A stretch of DNA of 64,000 nucleotides from Candidozyma auris (Eukaryota > Ascomycota > Pichiomycetes > Serinales > Metschnikowiaceae): NCBI RefSeq assembly GCF_003013715.1, contig NC_072814.1, positions 1,178,001 through 1,242,000 of the forward strand, given 5' to 3'. Below the pieces are notes generated by a model. It was not told the DNA's origin. It saw nothing but the letters and a program-made list of their open reading frames with translations, and searched no databases. The first letter of the stretch is position 1; every line of letters starts with the position of its first letter. Made by a program: the position numbers and the translations under genes. Shown piece by piece: positions 30,796 to 39,233 of this stretch.

Positions 30796-31500
30796 TTTAC
30801 TCAAGGTTTCGGTAATGGAGAGCGGGGGTGGAAGAATCCTTCAAAGGAGAATGTATTCAAGTGTTGACTATTCTCTTGTGACTATCACAGGAAGCCATTA
30901 TGTTTGCGAAAAAAATTTTCATTGTATAGTAGATGAAGATGTGATGAAATCTCTAATAGAGAACACTGATACAGTACTACAAGTATAGTGTTGCTTCTGA
31001 TAGACGTATATACCCATATAAAGTCACATTGCAAGATATTTATTCTTTAGGCCCTTCAAGCTGAAGTTTCTTAGTCAATTTTGTTTTCGATCATCATTTT
31101 ATCATCAGTTGCTTTTGCTTGTCCTTTCACTCATCTCTTCCACAATTTGACTGCGAAAATGTTCGTGCAATACAAAATACTATTACTACACACATACGAC
31201 TACGATTTCGGTAAAATATTACGGACCGTCTCATTTTTTTTTTCATTTTCTGGGACAACGCATCTGATGATATAAAATTTCTTTTATGAATGCAACAATG
31301 TCTTCCTTTAGTAGGGTGATTGCTTGCCCCTCACGAATGTCGTGACTCTCGTTAATCCACCGAAAGAAATCGTCACTTATCATAATAGATATGTGTGGGG
31401 AAACTGGTTCTGAACTCAAAAATTAGGCTTCCCTCTGCTCTTGTTTGCCAAATTTCTCAGGAACGATAGCTACACTGAAGGTCACTAATAGCCATACACC

Positions 31501-31520
31501 TCACGTGCCTCTTCACGTGA
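31501..31520. promoter_or_regulatory. Two E-boxes upstream of the nucleoporin gene
   Basis: TCACGTGC (31501-31508) and palindromic TCACGTGA (31513-31520) lie 12 bp apart, about 90 bp before the ATG. This is the third divergent or solo promoter in the window with paired or extended CACGTG sites. Confidence 0.5.
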
Positions 31521-31606
31521 GCATCTATTTTCAATTCTCAAAAATTTATGAACCAAACAACTACTTCAAGAAAGTTACTTAGCGAAACTTAAGCCTTGTC
31601 ATAATC

Positions 31607-34600
31607 ATGGACAACCGCAGGGTGATCAAAGCATACAAAGAGAGGGGCAGGGAGAAAGTTTTGCCCCTTCCTTCAAAGGCCGGATTGCTCCTGAAAATGA
31701 AACGTTACATATCAGGCTCATCACTATGGCAAGAGGGACTCTCACGCCTGAGAACTGCCTCATTGTCTTCTTCTCGAGCTCCTTCAGGAGTGTCGTCAAG
31801 GAAGCCTTCAGTGTCACAGCCCAACGCTCACTCATCCCGGCTCATTAGTGAGTCTTTCGCTGCTGCATCGTCGACTAACCAGTCGATGGAGCAAAATCCA
31901 GATCACACAGCCAATGAGGTTTTGTCCACTTTTTTTAGGGAAAAAGGCAACCAACCGCTTTCACAGATTGAGTACGAAGGGGTGATGTCGCTCTTGGAGA
32001 AGTCCAGAGCCAATATGAGTATGACTAGCAACGACCCTGACCAGCAGTCACACACGGTCGCTCGTGTTGGTTCTCCCACGAGAGACTCTTCTTTTGCACA
32101 GCAAAACAACACGACGCTATCGAATCGTGTGCTCAAGAACACAAGCTTTTACGACTCAAATGCGCCAAATGCCACTTTCGCTGCTCCTGACTACAGACCA
32201 CTGTATCAAAGTTTTAGTGGAAGCTCAAGATCGCATCCACCAGTGAAGCGTGTATATCAATTCTCTGGATTGCCATCTCCCTACCGCACCAGAATTCGTG
32301 CCCCCGGGCTGCCACAGAAGAAAATGAGGCGAATAGTGACCGAGTCAGAGGCTTCGACAACCCCAGTGCCCGCAGAAAAATCGGACAGTGAAATTTCTAA
32401 ACCAAGAAGCAATACTGCAAACTCCCTCTTGTCAGCTCTCGACAATCATCAGAAAGCAGATAATGGTGAGGTGACGTTTGATAAAGCAGAAAAACCACTC
32501 TACAACCCATACGTTAGAAATAGAAGAAAAGCAGCTAGAGCTACTGCCTCATCCAACTCGACTACGGCAACCCCAAAACCCTATAGCACAGCTGATGACA
32601 TCAGCAAAACCGTTGCTTTTAATCAGGCAAAAGAATTGACGGAGTCACCGGAAAAGGGTGAGTCCGAGTCATTATTTTCCTCAGTTTCTACCAAGCTTGC
32701 CAAGGAGATTTCACAAAATACATCCGAGGTAAAATCGGATACAAATTCATTGTTCACTTTCAAGCCGTCTGAGGTGAAGCCTGTGGAGAAACAACCTGCC
32801 TTCACATTTAACTTGAAAAATTCAAGTGAGCCCAAGGTGCTGCAAGAATCTCAGGAGAGCGAACCAAAACCAGATGCCAACGGTTTTGTTTTCGATGCCA
32901 AAAAGCCTGCATTTTCTTTTGGCGCAAAATTCGAGGCCAATTCTTCTCAGAGCGACAAGGATCAAAAGCCTCATTTTGGCTTCAACTCATCAAAAATGTC
33001 TGCTTTCAAACCAAAGGCATCAGAAGAAACATTTGCGTCTCCCCAACCCTCTCGGGACTTTAGGGCAAAGGGCAGTGACCCAAGTAACTTTAACCCTAGT
33101 GCTGAAAAATCGCTTACAGGTTCAAGCGAAACTGAGCCGGTGAAATCGAGCCTTTTCGGCAACACCAACACAACAGCTGCATTTTCTCAACCCACATTCC
33201 TGTTTGGAAGCCAAAAGAATGACTCAAAGTTCAATGGGACTCAAAACAAGGCGGCGTCTGAAGAGAAAGTGGATTCAAGATCGTCAACATTGCCCAATGC
33301 TGACTCCCAATTTGGCTTCAAAGAGGCAAATAAGATAGCACCACACAAACCTGTCTTTAATTTCGGAGCTAAGAAGGTTGAGGAAGCTTCTGGGGAAAAA
33401 AAAGTGGAGTCTGCTGAGAAATCCTCCTTGTCCAATTCCACTACGTCGTCGGCCTTCACACTGGGCTCAAACACCAGTGAAAAAGGATCTGCTTTTTCGA
33501 TTGGACTGAAGACTACCAAAGGAATCGACGAGATTCCTGGAGATTCGAAGTCGAAGCCATTGTTCTCATTCCTGAAGTCGGACTCCGCTTCAAAGCCAGC
33601 ATTTTCTATTGCGTCAACTTCGGAAACTTCTGAGGAAACTGGCAAGAATCCTAGCGCTCACTCAGGCAAATCCGCTTTTAGCTTCGGATCATCAAGCACA
33701 GGGCTACCACCAACGAATGACGGGAGAATTGAACTAAAATCGAGTAGCTTTAGAGGGCCAGATGAATTGGAAGTCCAGGAGTCTGAAGAGAAAAAAGGCA
33801 ACACAGAATCCGAGCCAAATGAAAGCTCGAAGTCTACGCCTGCTTTAACCTTTGGCGTTAAGAGCAATAACAGTGCGCTATTCGCCTCCAATACTTCGAA
33901 GAACGATGACAATACCCCTTCCCTCGAATCCAACTCGAAAAATCTCGAGAAAGAGAGTGGAGCTGACAAAGGCTTTGAGGGTGAGGAAGCTGGAACCGGC
34001 TCAATACCTTCGTTCAAGTTTGGCGCATCGAATGAGGTAAAGGACGCACCAGCCTTTAACTTTGGCACGAGCGCAGAGAAGAAAGATACCCCGGCTTTTA
34101 GTTTTGGAAGCAATGTTGAAAAAAAAGACACATCCGTCTTCAGCTTTGGCAACAATAGCGAGAAGAAGGATGCGCCAGCACTCATTTTTGGGACTAGTAG
34201 TGAGAAGAATACCTCATCTTTCAATCTGGAAGCAAATGATAAAAATAAAAAACCAGTCTTCGGCTTTTCTTCTAAAGCTGAGGAACAGAAAATGTCAAGT
34301 TCTAGTGTTGATAGTGCCACAGAGCAGCGCGATAAGCACCTTAGCTTAGGGAATAGCGTTAACAAAAAGAGCATACCGATGTTCAATTTTGGCAACACAA
34401 CTGAGAACAAAGATACACCGGCGTTTGGTTTTGGCAACGCAACTGAGAAGAAAGACACACCAGCATTCAGCTTTGGCAACACGACCGAAAAGAAGAATAC
34501 TCCAGCGTTCAGTTTTGGCAGCACAACCGGGAAGAAGGATACACCAGCGTTTAATTTTGGCAACACGTCCGAAAAGAAAGATACGCCAGCGTTCAATTTC

Positions 34601-34906
34601 GGTAGTACAAGCGAGAAGAAGGATACACCTGCGTTCAGTTTTGGCGAGGTATCTAATGATAAGCAGCCTGCTTTCAGTTTTGGCAAGCGCGAGGAAAAGA
34701 CCGAAAGTAGCTACAAAACCAACGACTCGAAGCCAACTTTCAGCTTCGGCAATACTGGAAAACCTGCTTTCTCGTTTGGTTCCCAAACCACTACCGCTGT
34801 CGCCGAGGATAACGAAGAGTTCAAGTTTCCTGAGCTTCAAGGAGAAAACATAACTGAGGAAGTTAAGAAGGGCGCCGAGAAGCACATGGGCGAGTTTGAA
34901 TTTTAG
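31607..34906 (+). CDS. FSFG-repeat nucleoporin (Nup1/Nup60-like)
   Basis: A 1,099-residue protein of the nuclear pore. The N-terminus is basic with a possible amphipathic helix (SSLWQEGLSRLR), as used for membrane or basket anchoring by Nup1 and Nup60. A short conserved-looking region follows (PLYNPYVRNRRKAARA near 300). From about 390 on the protein is an FG domain dominated by FSFG, FNFG and FGFG cores separated by charged Lys/Glu/Thr/Ser linkers, the type that binds importin beta. It ends in an acidic GEFEF. There is no Ran-binding domain, which argues against Nup2. Two blocks of 14-residue tandem repeats lie near 803-870 and 926-1009. I cannot choose between Nup1 and Nup60 without alignment. 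Confidence 0.85.
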   Translation: MDNRRVIKAYKERGREKVLPLPSKAGLLLKMKRYISGSSLWQEGLSRLRTASLSSSRAPSGVSSRKPSVSQPNAHSSRLISESFAAASSTNQSMEQNPDHTANEVLSTFFREKGNQPLSQIEYEGVMSLLEKSRANMSMTSNDPDQQSHTVARVGSPTRDSSFAQQNNTTLSNRVLKNTSFYDSNAPNATFAAPDYRPLYQSFSGSSRSHPPVKRVYQFSGLPSPYRTRIRAPGLPQKKMRRIVTESEASTTPVPAEKSDSEISKPRSNTANSLLSALDNHQKADNGEVTFDKAEKPLYNPYVRNRRKAARATASSNSTTATPKPYSTADDISKTVAFNQAKELTESPEKGESESLFSSVSTKLAKEISQNTSEVKSDTNSLFTFKPSEVKPVEKQPAFTFNLKNSSEPKVLQESQESEPKPDANGFVFDAKKPAFSFGAKFEANSSQSDKDQKPHFGFNSSKMSAFKPKASEETFASPQPSRDFRAKGSDPSNFNPSAEKSLTGSSETEPVKSSLFGNTNTTAAFSQPTFLFGSQKNDSKFNGTQNKAASEEKVDSRSSTLPNADSQFGFKEANKIAPHKPVFNFGAKKVEEASGEKKVESAEKSSLSNSTTSSAFTLGSNTSEKGSAFSIGLKTTKGIDEIPGDSKSKPLFSFLKSDSASKPAFSIASTSETSEETGKNPSAHSGKSAFSFGSSSTGLPPTNDGRIELKSSSFRGPDELEVQESEEKKGNTESEPNESSKSTPALTFGVKSNNSALFASNTSKNDDNTPSLESNSKNLEKESGADKGFEGEEAGTGSIPSFKFGASNEVKDAPAFNFGTSAEKKDTPAFSFGSNVEKKDTSVFSFGNNSEKKDAPALIFGTSSEKNTSSFNLEANDKNKKPVFGFSSKAEEQKMSSSSVDSATEQRDKHLSLGNSVNKKSIPMFNFGNTTENKDTPAFGFGNATEKKDTPAFSFGNTTEKKNTPAFSFGSTTGKKDTPAFNFGNTSEKKDTPAFNFGSTSEKKDTPAFSFGEVSNDKQPAFSFGKREEKTESSYKTNDSKPTFSFGNTGKPAFSFGSQTTTAVAEDNEEFKFPELQGENITEEVKKGAEKHMGEFEF
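34013..34633 (+). repeat. Two blocks of 42-bp tandem repeats in the nucleoporin gene
   Basis: Each unit encodes 14 residues of the form FxFGxxxEKKDTPA. Block A has about four to five units (34013-34200) and is more diverged. Block B has six units (34382-34633) and is nearly uniform, so it is probably younger. The reverse strand over both blocks is also open for 342 codons, a by-product of the repeat. Confidence 0.85.
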
Positions 34907-35079
34907 GTCCCAGTTGCCTAAGTCTACATAGTAACGATGTTCTATTAGAAATGCTCTTGAAGTCTTGTAGAGAGCGCCGTGGTAAATGCATCTCGTATAA
35001 ACGCGGTACTGAAAATCACCATACTCACGACAGTATCTACTAGAAGTCGACCTCTCCGCTATTAAAGAAAACAATTTCG

Positions 35080-36135
35080 ATGCCTGGACTCAACTCAGTT
35101 TTGCTTGTTGGTGGCGCTGGATTTCTTGGTTTACACCTCGTGCAACAGTTCTACGACCATTGTCCAAACACGGCCATTCACGTTTTCGACATTCGTCCGA
35201 TCCCCGAGAACCTCTCCAAGTACTTTACTTTCGACAAGAGTAAAATTCACTTCCACCAAGGTGATTTGACTTCTGAAGATGATATAGAGAAGGCCATTGA
35301 AGCCAGCAAATGTGAGGTGATCGTCCATTCAGCTTCTCCAATGCATGGTCTAGGCCAGGAAATCTACAACAAGGTGAACGTGGTAGGCACCGAGACGCTT
35401 TTGAAAGTTGCAAAGAGAACGCCTGTCAGAGCTTTGATCTACACTTCCTCTGCTGGTGTGATTTTCAACGGGCAAAATGTTTACAATGCCGATGAGTCGT
35501 GGCCATATCCCGAGGTGCACATGGATGGATATAACGAGACAAAGGCCATAGCCGAAAAGGCTGTGATGGAGGCCAATGACCCCAAAACTCTCATCACGGT
35601 GTGCTTGAGACCCGCAGGTATCTTTGGACCGGGAGACCGCCAGCTTGTTCCAGGCCTCAGGGCAGCTGCTCGTTTGGGTCAAAGTAAGTTCCAATTGGGC
35701 GACAACAACAACCTCTTCGACTGGTCGTACGCTGGCAATGTGGCTGATGCTCATGTGATTGCTGCTCAAAAGGCATTGGATCCAAAGGCCAGCGAAGAAA
35801 TCGGCGGAGAGACGTTTTTCATCACGAACGATGCTCCAACCTACTTCTGGACGTTGGCCCGTACCGTTTGGAAAGCAGACGGCCACATTGATAAATACAA
35901 CATTGTGTTGAGCAGGCCAGTGGCCATTGCGGCTGGGTACTTGTCTCAGTTTTTCTCATCGCTTTTAAAGAAAGAGCCCGGGCTCACTGCTTTCCGTGCC
36001 CGAGTAACTTGTGCTACACGTTATCATGACATTTCAAAAGCCAAAAGGCTCTTGGGTTACAAGCCAGCAGTCTCTCTTGAAGAAGGTATCCAGCACACGC
36101 TTGACTGGATTTACGAGACACACGAGCAGAACTAA
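35080..36135 (+). CDS. ERG26: Sterol-4-alpha-carboxylate 3-dehydrogenase (decarboxylating)
   Basis: A 351-residue member of the 3-beta-hydroxysteroid dehydrogenase (SDR) family. It oxidises and decarboxylates 4-carboxysterols in C-4 demethylation of ergosterol synthesis, working with Erg25, Erg27 and the Erg28 scaffold at the ER. The NAD-binding GGAGFLG is at 11-17 with the conserved acidic FDIRP further on. TSS is at 122-124 and the catalytic YNETK (Tyr151, Lys155) is intact. RPAGIFGPGDRQLVPG and NLFDWSYAGNVADAH are family signatures. The length matches yeast Erg26 (349). It has no CTG codon. Its stop codon is only 8 bp from that of the convergent GPI-protein gene. Confidence 0.95.
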   Translation: MPGLNSVLLVGGAGFLGLHLVQQFYDHCPNTAIHVFDIRPIPENLSKYFTFDKSKIHFHQGDLTSEDDIEKAIEASKCEVIVHSASPMHGLGQEIYNKVNVVGTETLLKVAKRTPVRALIYTSSAGVIFNGQNVYNADESWPYPEVHMDGYNETKAIAEKAVMEANDPKTLITVCLRPAGIFGPGDRQLVPGLRAAARLGQSKFQLGDNNNLFDWSYAGNVADAHVIAAQKALDPKASEEIGGETFFITNDAPTYFWTLARTVWKADGHIDKYNIVLSRPVAIAAGYLSQFFSSLLKKEPGLTAFRARVTCATRYHDISKAKRLLGYKPAVSLEEGIQHTLDWIYETHEQN

Positions 36136-36143
36136 AATATACT

Positions 36144-36901
36144 TTAGGTGATGAAAAACACCAGCGAGGCCCACATAATGGCCACTGTCCCCATCACGGA
36201 GGTGAAGTGCGCAGTAAACAGTGCACTGGAAGCTCCTGACATGACTGGATATTAGTAAAGCTGTGGTTTCACGGCGAAATCTATTAATACAACATACCTG
36301 TGACATTTGTGTGGTTTTCGACGGGGGACACCACGGGCCGGAGCATTTCATCAGCGGTAGGCAACAACGGCTCGGGAGCGACTGCCTCGTCGCTGTCCGA
36401 GTCGTCCGAGTCGCTGTCCGAGTCCTCGTAGGCGCTGTAAAGTGTAGACCCCGGTTGCCACAGTTGCTTTCTAGAAGCCGACTTATCCTGAAGATGCGAT
36501 TTTACCAGAATGGTGGTTTCAGGCTCCTTCAGAGCCATCTTCATTGGCCTCATGTCGCCGTCGGTTTTCTTGAAGGGAAGATTGCAAGCGTTGATGTCGT
36601 TCAAGGGAGCGCAGTCTGTCACCAACACAGTAAGAAAGTTGGCAGAAGGATTACCGGGGCACAATCTGTGGCATTTGGAGTCCATTGATTGCAAAGCACA
36701 GCACTCGCACGCTAAGTCGTTGGCCTTGCAATCGTCAAGCTGTGCCAACACCAGGTTGCTGCACTGGGCCAACATGGCCATATCGGTATTGTCACATTTG
36801 TGAAGAGGCCTAGGATTGGGGTTTCGATAGGAGCCAAACTCTCCAGCGACAAGAGCCGAGGATAGCGGGAGAATGAGGACAAGAACCAGGGGGAGCTTCA
36901 T
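36144..36901 (-). CDS. Intron-containing GPI-anchored cysteine-rich surface protein
   Basis: I infer two exons: 36298-36901 and 36144-36244, with a 53-bp intron (36245-36297). Its 5' site is GTATGT, the branch site TACTAAT, and the 3' site is CAG 5 nt later. The 234-residue product has a signal peptide (MKLPLVLVLILPLSSALVAG), a Cys-rich ectodomain with eight to nine Cys between residues 35 and 105 (including CECC), an acidic SDSDSDDSDSDE run near 165, and N-glycosylation sites NHT and NVT. Exon 2 supplies SGASS and then a hydrophobic tail ending FFIT, a textbook GPI-attachment signal. Unspliced, the frame stops after VTGMLY and would lack it. The family is unknown to me. The start is the ATG before the signal peptide. 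Confidence 0.8.
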
Positions 36902-36975
36902 TGTGCAAGAAAAAGAGATTGTGATATTTTGGAAGACTCCGTATGATGTGTGGGTGGGTGGTGAGCAGTAAGAAA

Positions 36976-36988
36976 TGGTTGCAAAATG
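36976..36988 (+). promoter_or_regulatory. Recurrent TGGTTGCAAAATG element
   Basis: Full match 75 bp upstream of the GPI-protein start, in the orientation opposite to the gene. Confidence 0.45.
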
Positions 36989-37505
36989 CGGCACACATTG
37001 GGATTGTTAAGCGAGCGTACACATACAAGATGAGCGTGGACAAAGAGAAGCAGGCATTGCAACAGAATAAGCACTTCAAGAGTACATAGAGAGATTGTAT
37101 GAGATGATAGTCCTTATGATTGAGTGTACCTCGTTCGGTTTTTGATCAGCAAGTTGTTGTTTGCATGACACTCCCACCACCTTCTGCGATGAGAAGAAGG
37201 AGAATCAAGGGAACCCTTGCTTCACTTAAAATCAGGATCTAGATGGGAAACAGACTCTGCTCTACCCCAATTATTCTTTTTTCTTTGTGTACGATCAACT
37301 TCTGCTTCCCATGTTTTATCATAGTCGACACATCAGTTTTTTCACTTGAGGCTGAGGTGAATAGCGTAGCTAGTAGTCTACACGGAATTGACTGTCCCGA
37401 AAATGCCGACCTCAAAAGTGAACAAGTCCTTAAAAATTGGCCACCTTGGTCCATACATCACCTTTCTCCACCAACAACACTAGCCCTCTACATTTTTTAC
37501 AAATG

Positions 37506-37548
37506 CTCAAGAATGTTCAGAAATGTCCAAGAATGTTCAACAATATTC
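37506..37548. promoter_or_regulatory. Heat-shock-element array
   Basis: In strict 5-bp phase from 37511 the modules read GAA, TTC, AAA, TCC, GAA, TTC, CAA, TTC. Five of eight are perfect nGAAn/nTTCn units, including two copies of GAATGTTC 20 bp apart. This is the established Hsf1 binding pattern. It lies 605 bp upstream of the GPI-protein gene and 1.7 kb before the GAS gene, so the target is uncertain. Confidence 0.6.
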
Positions 37549-38104
37549 ACCACATCATCGCACATCTCCAACAGTATAACCGCTATCCAACACATTTGTG
37601 CGCTGATATTGCGGTACTACACAAATAGCAACTTGCGTCTTGGGCCCTGAAAGCCCCTTCGCTATAGAGTCCGTCGCGGGTCTCTCGGTGGCAGAGAGGC
37701 AGTGTCAAGGGAGACAATGTAGACAAGCAATTGTGAAACAGAGACCAAAAGGGACCGAAAACGAGGTGAAATTGCAAAATAGGCAACTCAAAGCACGGCA
37801 ACACGAGAACGAGGTGACCTGAGAAAGTGAGCTGAGCTTTCAACTTTTTGATGGCCAGTGCAACCCGTTTGCAACCAATTTCCAAACCTGAACCCGCACC
37901 AGATTCGCGGTGGGCCCAGTTTCACACGGTAGTAATCGTGTGGCAGCTATGCCTCACTGAAGCCAACACCTGGATCGTAGAGAAAAGCAATCGACGCCAA
38001 CGCCTAAAGGAAAGCTTGAGCCGAGGTTGTGACGTTGTTACTCTTCACCGCACATTCCACCAAATTTCAATCTCACTATTCGATTTATCATCTGTTAGCT
38101 TCAC

Positions 38105-38198
38105 CATGTCCACTTCGTGTCCTCTTCATGTCCACTTCGTGTCCTCTTCATGTCCACTTCTTGTCCTATTCATGTCCACTTCTTGTCCTATTCATGTC
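38105..38198. repeat. 22-bp tandem repeat (4 full copies plus a partial)
   Basis: Units start at 38105, 38127, 38149 and 38171, each of the form CATGTCCACTTC then GTGTCCTCTT or TTGTCCTATT. The first two units are identical and the last two are identical. A partial CATGTC follows at 38193. A 22-bp period shifts the frame every unit, so it is unlikely to be coding. Confidence 0.9.
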
Positions 38199-39141
38199 TT
38201 TCGCAGCCGAAGTGCACCCATTCACCCACACCTCGCTGTATTCGCAATAATTCCCGATTTGGCGGCCCGAGGCCCACTCCCCAGGCCCTAGCGTCGCCAT
38301 TAACGCCCAATCGAGTCCACGCTTCTGTGTCAATTCTGGCGCTATTTACTTTTGCTCTGGCCAGCAACACGCGAATCGCTGCTGGCGTGCCGCATTTCAC
38401 CCGCCAAATCTCACAGCTTTTGCTGTTGCCAGGATCAGGAATCAGAGGTCGCACGTCCACGCATCCACGCCCGCGGATTGCTCGCCCGCGAACCGACAAT
38501 TTCGTCCCAACACAGGCAAAATGCGGCCCCGTCCCTTCGACTCTGCCGTGCTGCAGCGCTCTGGCCCCACGAGCAGCAGGTTCCAGCAGGTGCCAGCAGA
38601 ATGCCCCTAATTGCAGCCACCAGGTCCCCAGCCAACGCCAGCCAACGCCAGCCAACTTTTGATCATTGTGTTGATTTCCAAAAGCTGGATGAGCTTCCCA
38701 TTGCTAGATTAACCGAATTTTTTTTTCAAGTTTTTCCTCATACTATCCTCCTCAATTACCACCTTCCCTCCGCCTTCTGCCCAGCGCCTGCCTTTCCTGC
38801 CCTGGCCGCGCGGTACCTGCGGCAGCGCCAGGGGCCCAGAAATGTGTCAGTTAGTTCCCAAGAAACTCCATGTCAACGTCAAAATGGCTGCAAACCGGGG
38901 GGATTTTGTTGACCTCCCGCTTTAACACCAGCAGCATATTTTTCTGTTATTTTTTGCTTTTCCCATTCAAACTGCCCTTCTCTCATTCCCACAGCCCCCA
39001 TATCCTCAGTGTACACACCGGTAAGCTACATTAGCCGCTGCGTTCGTTAAGCCATGCACCTTCCCCCAATCCACGTTCCATTTCGCCCTCCTCACTGCCC
39101 ACCTTCATTGTGTTTGTTTCTATTCGCGTCCACCGCTCTGC

Positions 39142-39147
39142 TATATA
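39142..39147 (+). promoter_or_regulatory. TATA box of the GAS-family gene
   Basis: TATATA 87 bp before the ATG, followed by a C/T-rich leader of the type seen before strongly expressed yeast genes. Confidence 0.4.
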
Positions 39148-39233
39148 TTCAGACCCACACTCCTTTGTAGACCTCTCTCTCTTTTTGTCTTTCTTTCTTC
39201 CACATTCCCTCCATCCTTAACTTGTCCCTCGTT

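Larger units (their letters stand above)
30500..31606. other. Divergent promoter region MMS22/nucleoporin
   Basis: This 1.1 kb region is AT-rich. It holds TTTTGCAACCAT (30784-30795), two E-boxes close to the nucleoporin start, and short open frames (for example 30752-30988 and 31081-31275) without conserved features. Confidence 0.5.
36902..39233. other. 2.3 kb gene-free region upstream of the GAS-family gene
   Basis: The divergent region holds a TGGTTGCAAAATG element next to the GPI-protein gene, a heat-shock-element array (37506-37548), a 22-bp satellite (38105-38198), a GC-rich part (38260-38900) with a 10-bp repeat at 38631-38656 (GCCAACGCCA), and weaker copies of the recurrent element at 37868 and 38885. 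A TATA-like TATATA lies 87 bp before the GAS gene. Overlapping frames of 140-190 codons on both strands in the GC-rich part are mutually exclusive and featureless. Confidence 0.55.

Noticed and set aside
33658..34686. 342-codon frame antisense to the nucleoporin gene
   Set aside because: It is fully explained by the 42-bp repeats and the biased Lys/Thr/Ser codons of the sense strand.
38117..38912. Overlapping frames of 155-186 codons on both strands before the GAS-family gene
   Set aside because: They overlap each other in three frames within GC-rich, repeat-bearing sequence and show no conserved feature.
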